DNA from: Bacteriovoracaceae bacterium
GTDB lineage: Bacteria > Bdellovibrionota > Bacteriovoracia > Bacteriovoracales > Bacteriovoracaceae
DNA: 64,000 bases
NCBI GenBank assembly: GCA_013141065.1
Contig: JABFRR010000008.1
Coordinates: 501,464 to 565,463 of the forward strand
Direction: 5' to 3'
Under the pieces are notes generated by a model. That model worked only from the letters and a program-made list of their open reading frames with translations. It did not search any database and had not been told where the DNA came from. Shown here one piece after another: positions 62,287-64,000 of this stretch. The position numbers and the translations under genes are program-made. The number at the start of each line of letters is the position of its first letter. The stretch's first letter is position 1.

Positions 62287-63989
62287 TGAAAATATTTATT
62301 TGTGTTTTTAGTTTTATCCTAAGTACGTTTGCTTTTGCAGATGATGTAGATGTTGTAATTGAACCAAAAGAACCTATTGTGAATGAAAGTTTTTATGTAA
62401 CATTTAAATTGAAAACATCAAGCAGCGAAGACCCCTATATTTCATTTACACCTTATGGTGTAACTGTTTTAGGGAAAAGATCTCAAGGGCTTTCAATCTC
62501 TACAGTAGTAATTAATGGGAAATTTACTACCACCAAAGAACAAGCAGTAGTTTATGAGTTAATTGCAGAAAGAGCTGGGCAAGTCTACTTAAGAAATATC
62601 AAAGTCGAGCTTGATGGAAAAACAATACCGGTAAAAGAACTACGAATAAGTGTACTAAATGAAGCACGTAAGGTTCCTGATGCTTTTATAGAAGCTGAAG
62701 CCTCTAAGACAAAAGTATACCTAGGTGAAGGAATTGATGTAAATTATTACTTGTATTTTAAAAATTCAATTTCTGCCAATGATGTAAAAGAGTTTCCAAA
62801 ACTTAACAAGTTTATTAAGCGCTTTCATCATATTAATTCTCCAATAGAATCTGTTCAATACAAAGGACAAGTATTACGTAGAATTTTAGCTTATTCTGCT
62901 CGGCTGTATCCTGAAAAAATCGGGCTAGCTAGCCTTGATCCAATGAAAATATCAGTTCAGATCCCAGAAAGTGATTATAATGGTTTTGGCTTTGGCTCCC
63001 AGAGATATAAAAATAAAGATCTCTCTAGCCCCAGAATTGAAATTGAAGTCCTTCCTCTCCCATCAGAAGGAGTGCCGGCAAGCTTTACAGGGCTTGTAGG
63101 TGAACATGATTTTATTTTATCTGCACCCAAGTCTAGATATTTAATTAACGAGCCGATTGAAATAAAACTTGAGGTAAAAGGAAAAGGCGCTGTTGAAAAC
63201 TTAGATGCACCTGTTATATTTAGTGACAAAAATTTAGAGCAATTTGATACAAAATCTGAAGTTGCAGAACTTGGTTTTCAAGCTGCAAAAAAGGTATTTG
63301 AATATACACTTTTGGCGAGGGGCCCTGTTAAACTTGAAGCAAGAGAATTGGAACTTGCATATTTTGACCCATCAACCACGAAATATGTTGTAAAGAAAGT
63401 TTCTGTCCCGGCATTATTTGTAGATGGTACTGCTGCAGTCGGCCCAACGAAGGAAGAGGCAGTCGAAGCCAATCCTGAGCCAAATAGTACGAACAAAGAG
63501 AATTTATTAAATTCGTTTTTTAATAAAAATGCTAACTCACCTATTCAGGCGACCGGCCTCGTCTCTCCAACCTTACGCGGTGATGAAAATTGGCTCAAGA
63601 GTGGATTTGCTGTCTTTAATTGGGTGACATCTTTATTGATAACAATTTTATGCATTTCTTGGATTTATACCAGCCGTTCAAGTAATTCTGTAAATAGTAA
63701 GAAAAGCCTAATTGAAAAAGAGATTCAGACGTTAAAAAAGAAAGGTATGAATTATTCTAATTTGTATCAAGCATTGTCTCATTTAGATAAGTTTAATAAG
63801 ATGTCACAAGGTGGAGTCTCTATCATAAACATTGTAGAAGAAAGTGAATTGCCAAGTCCGAGCAAGGAATATTTTAGTAAGTCGCTAAAGGCATTAGAGG
63901 GAGTGACGTTTGGTGCAAATCAGTCCGGTCCTGCAAAGTTGCCAACATTTGAGCGCAAGCATTTTAAGGAATTATTAAAAAGTTTATGA
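62280..63989 (+). CDS. batD: BatD-like periplasmic protein
   Basis: A 569-aa protein with a signal peptide (about 1-20), repeated beta-sandwich domains (VDVVIEPKEPIVNESFYVTFKLK; SRYLINEPIEIKLEVKGKG) typical of BatD, a transmembrane helix near residues 445-463 and a cytoplasmic tail of about 100 residues. It overlaps the BatB/C gene by 7 bp and closes the Bat operon in the window. BatD is periplasmic and works with BatA/B in an unknown envelope function. Confidence 0.87.
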   Translation: MVMKIFICVFSFILSTFAFADDVDVVIEPKEPIVNESFYVTFKLKTSSSEDPYISFTPYGVTVLGKRSQGLSISTVVINGKFTTTKEQAVVYELIAERAGQVYLRNIKVELDGKTIPVKELRISVLNEARKVPDAFIEAEASKTKVYLGEGIDVNYYLYFKNSISANDVKEFPKLNKFIKRFHHINSPIESVQYKGQVLRRILAYSARLYPEKIGLASLDPMKISVQIPESDYNGFGFGSQRYKNKDLSSPRIEIEVLPLPSEGVPASFTGLVGEHDFILSAPKSRYLINEPIEIKLEVKGKGAVENLDAPVIFSDKNLEQFDTKSEVAELGFQAAKKVFEYTLLARGPVKLEARELELAYFDPSTTKYVVKKVSVPALFVDGTAAVGPTKEEAVEANPEPNSTNKENLLNSFFNKNANSPIQATGLVSPTLRGDENWLKSGFAVFNWVTSLLITILCISWIYTSRSSNSVNSKKSLIEKEIQTLKKKGMNYSNLYQALSHLDKFNKMSQGGVSIINIVEESELPSPSKEYFSKSLKALEGVTFGANQSGPAKLPTFERKHFKELLKSL

Positions 63990-64000
63990 TTATTGTAAAA

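Noticed and set aside
1-64000. CRISPR array, tRNA or rRNA genes
   Set aside because: I saw no regularly spaced repeats, no clover-leaf sequences with conserved T-loops, and no rRNA-like sequence.

Overview
The window is a low-GC (roughly mid-30s percent by eye) Gram-negative chromosome segment. It carries heptose-LPS and lipid A type genes, meso-diaminopimelate peptidoglycan synthesis, an intact division cluster, three short flagellins, RNase J, several large lipid-anchored or secreted proteins of unknown function, and a Bat (Bacteroides aerotolerance-type) operon. This combination and the style of the proteins suggest a Bdellovibrionota bacterium of the Bacteriovorax/Halobacteriovorax/Peredibacter type. 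That assignment is an inference from gene content, not a database match.

Layout. 1-14.2 kb: the dcw cluster on the plus strand, ftsI (5' end outside the window)-murE-murF-mraY-murD-ftsW-murC-murB-ftsQ-ftsA-ftsZ, closed by a strong hairpin terminator. murE is split by a frameshift, murG is absent from its usual place between ftsW and murC, and MurD has an arginine in place of the P-loop lysine. 14.2-17.1 kb: a minus-strand operon udk-RNase J-membrane zinc-finger protein. 17.2-21.7 kb: a plus-strand run of a peptide-type solute-binding protein, prmA, rsmE, an RDD membrane protein and a heptose-1-phosphate adenylyltransferase.

21.7-26.7 kb: three tandem flagellin genes, each with a sigma-28-like promoter and a stem-loop just upstream of the ribosome binding site, then a PilZ protein and an LpxH-like phosphoesterase. 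26.7-38.1 kb: a long minus-strand block. fliD-fliS-(fliT-like) comes first. A second group follows from its own promoter: a Maf-N-like protein, two long GT9 glycosyltransferases with a small ORF between them, a helical protein, a soluble histidine kinase, a response regulator, nadK and recN. The first half of this group looks like a flagellin glycosylation module.

38.4-43.4 kb: a polytopic membrane protein; a 975-bp IS5-family insertion sequence that has cut a 75-aa gene, which can be restored exactly by removing the element and one TA duplication; an AT-rich gap with DnaA-box-like sites; an inositol-monophosphatase-family enzyme; and a stand-alone sigma-54-activator-like ATPase with no ordinary start codon. 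43.4-50.4 kb: a barstar-like protein with a signal peptide, an RlmE-type methyltransferase, a membrane-anchored transpeptidase, lepB, then mutS2 and an rqcH-like NFACT gene, divergent with overlapping start codons. 50.4-64 kb: a secreted protein and a 1433-aa lipoprotein of unknown function, an RlmI-type methyltransferase, and a moxR-DUF58-batA-batB/C-batD operon whose genes mostly overlap by a few bases.
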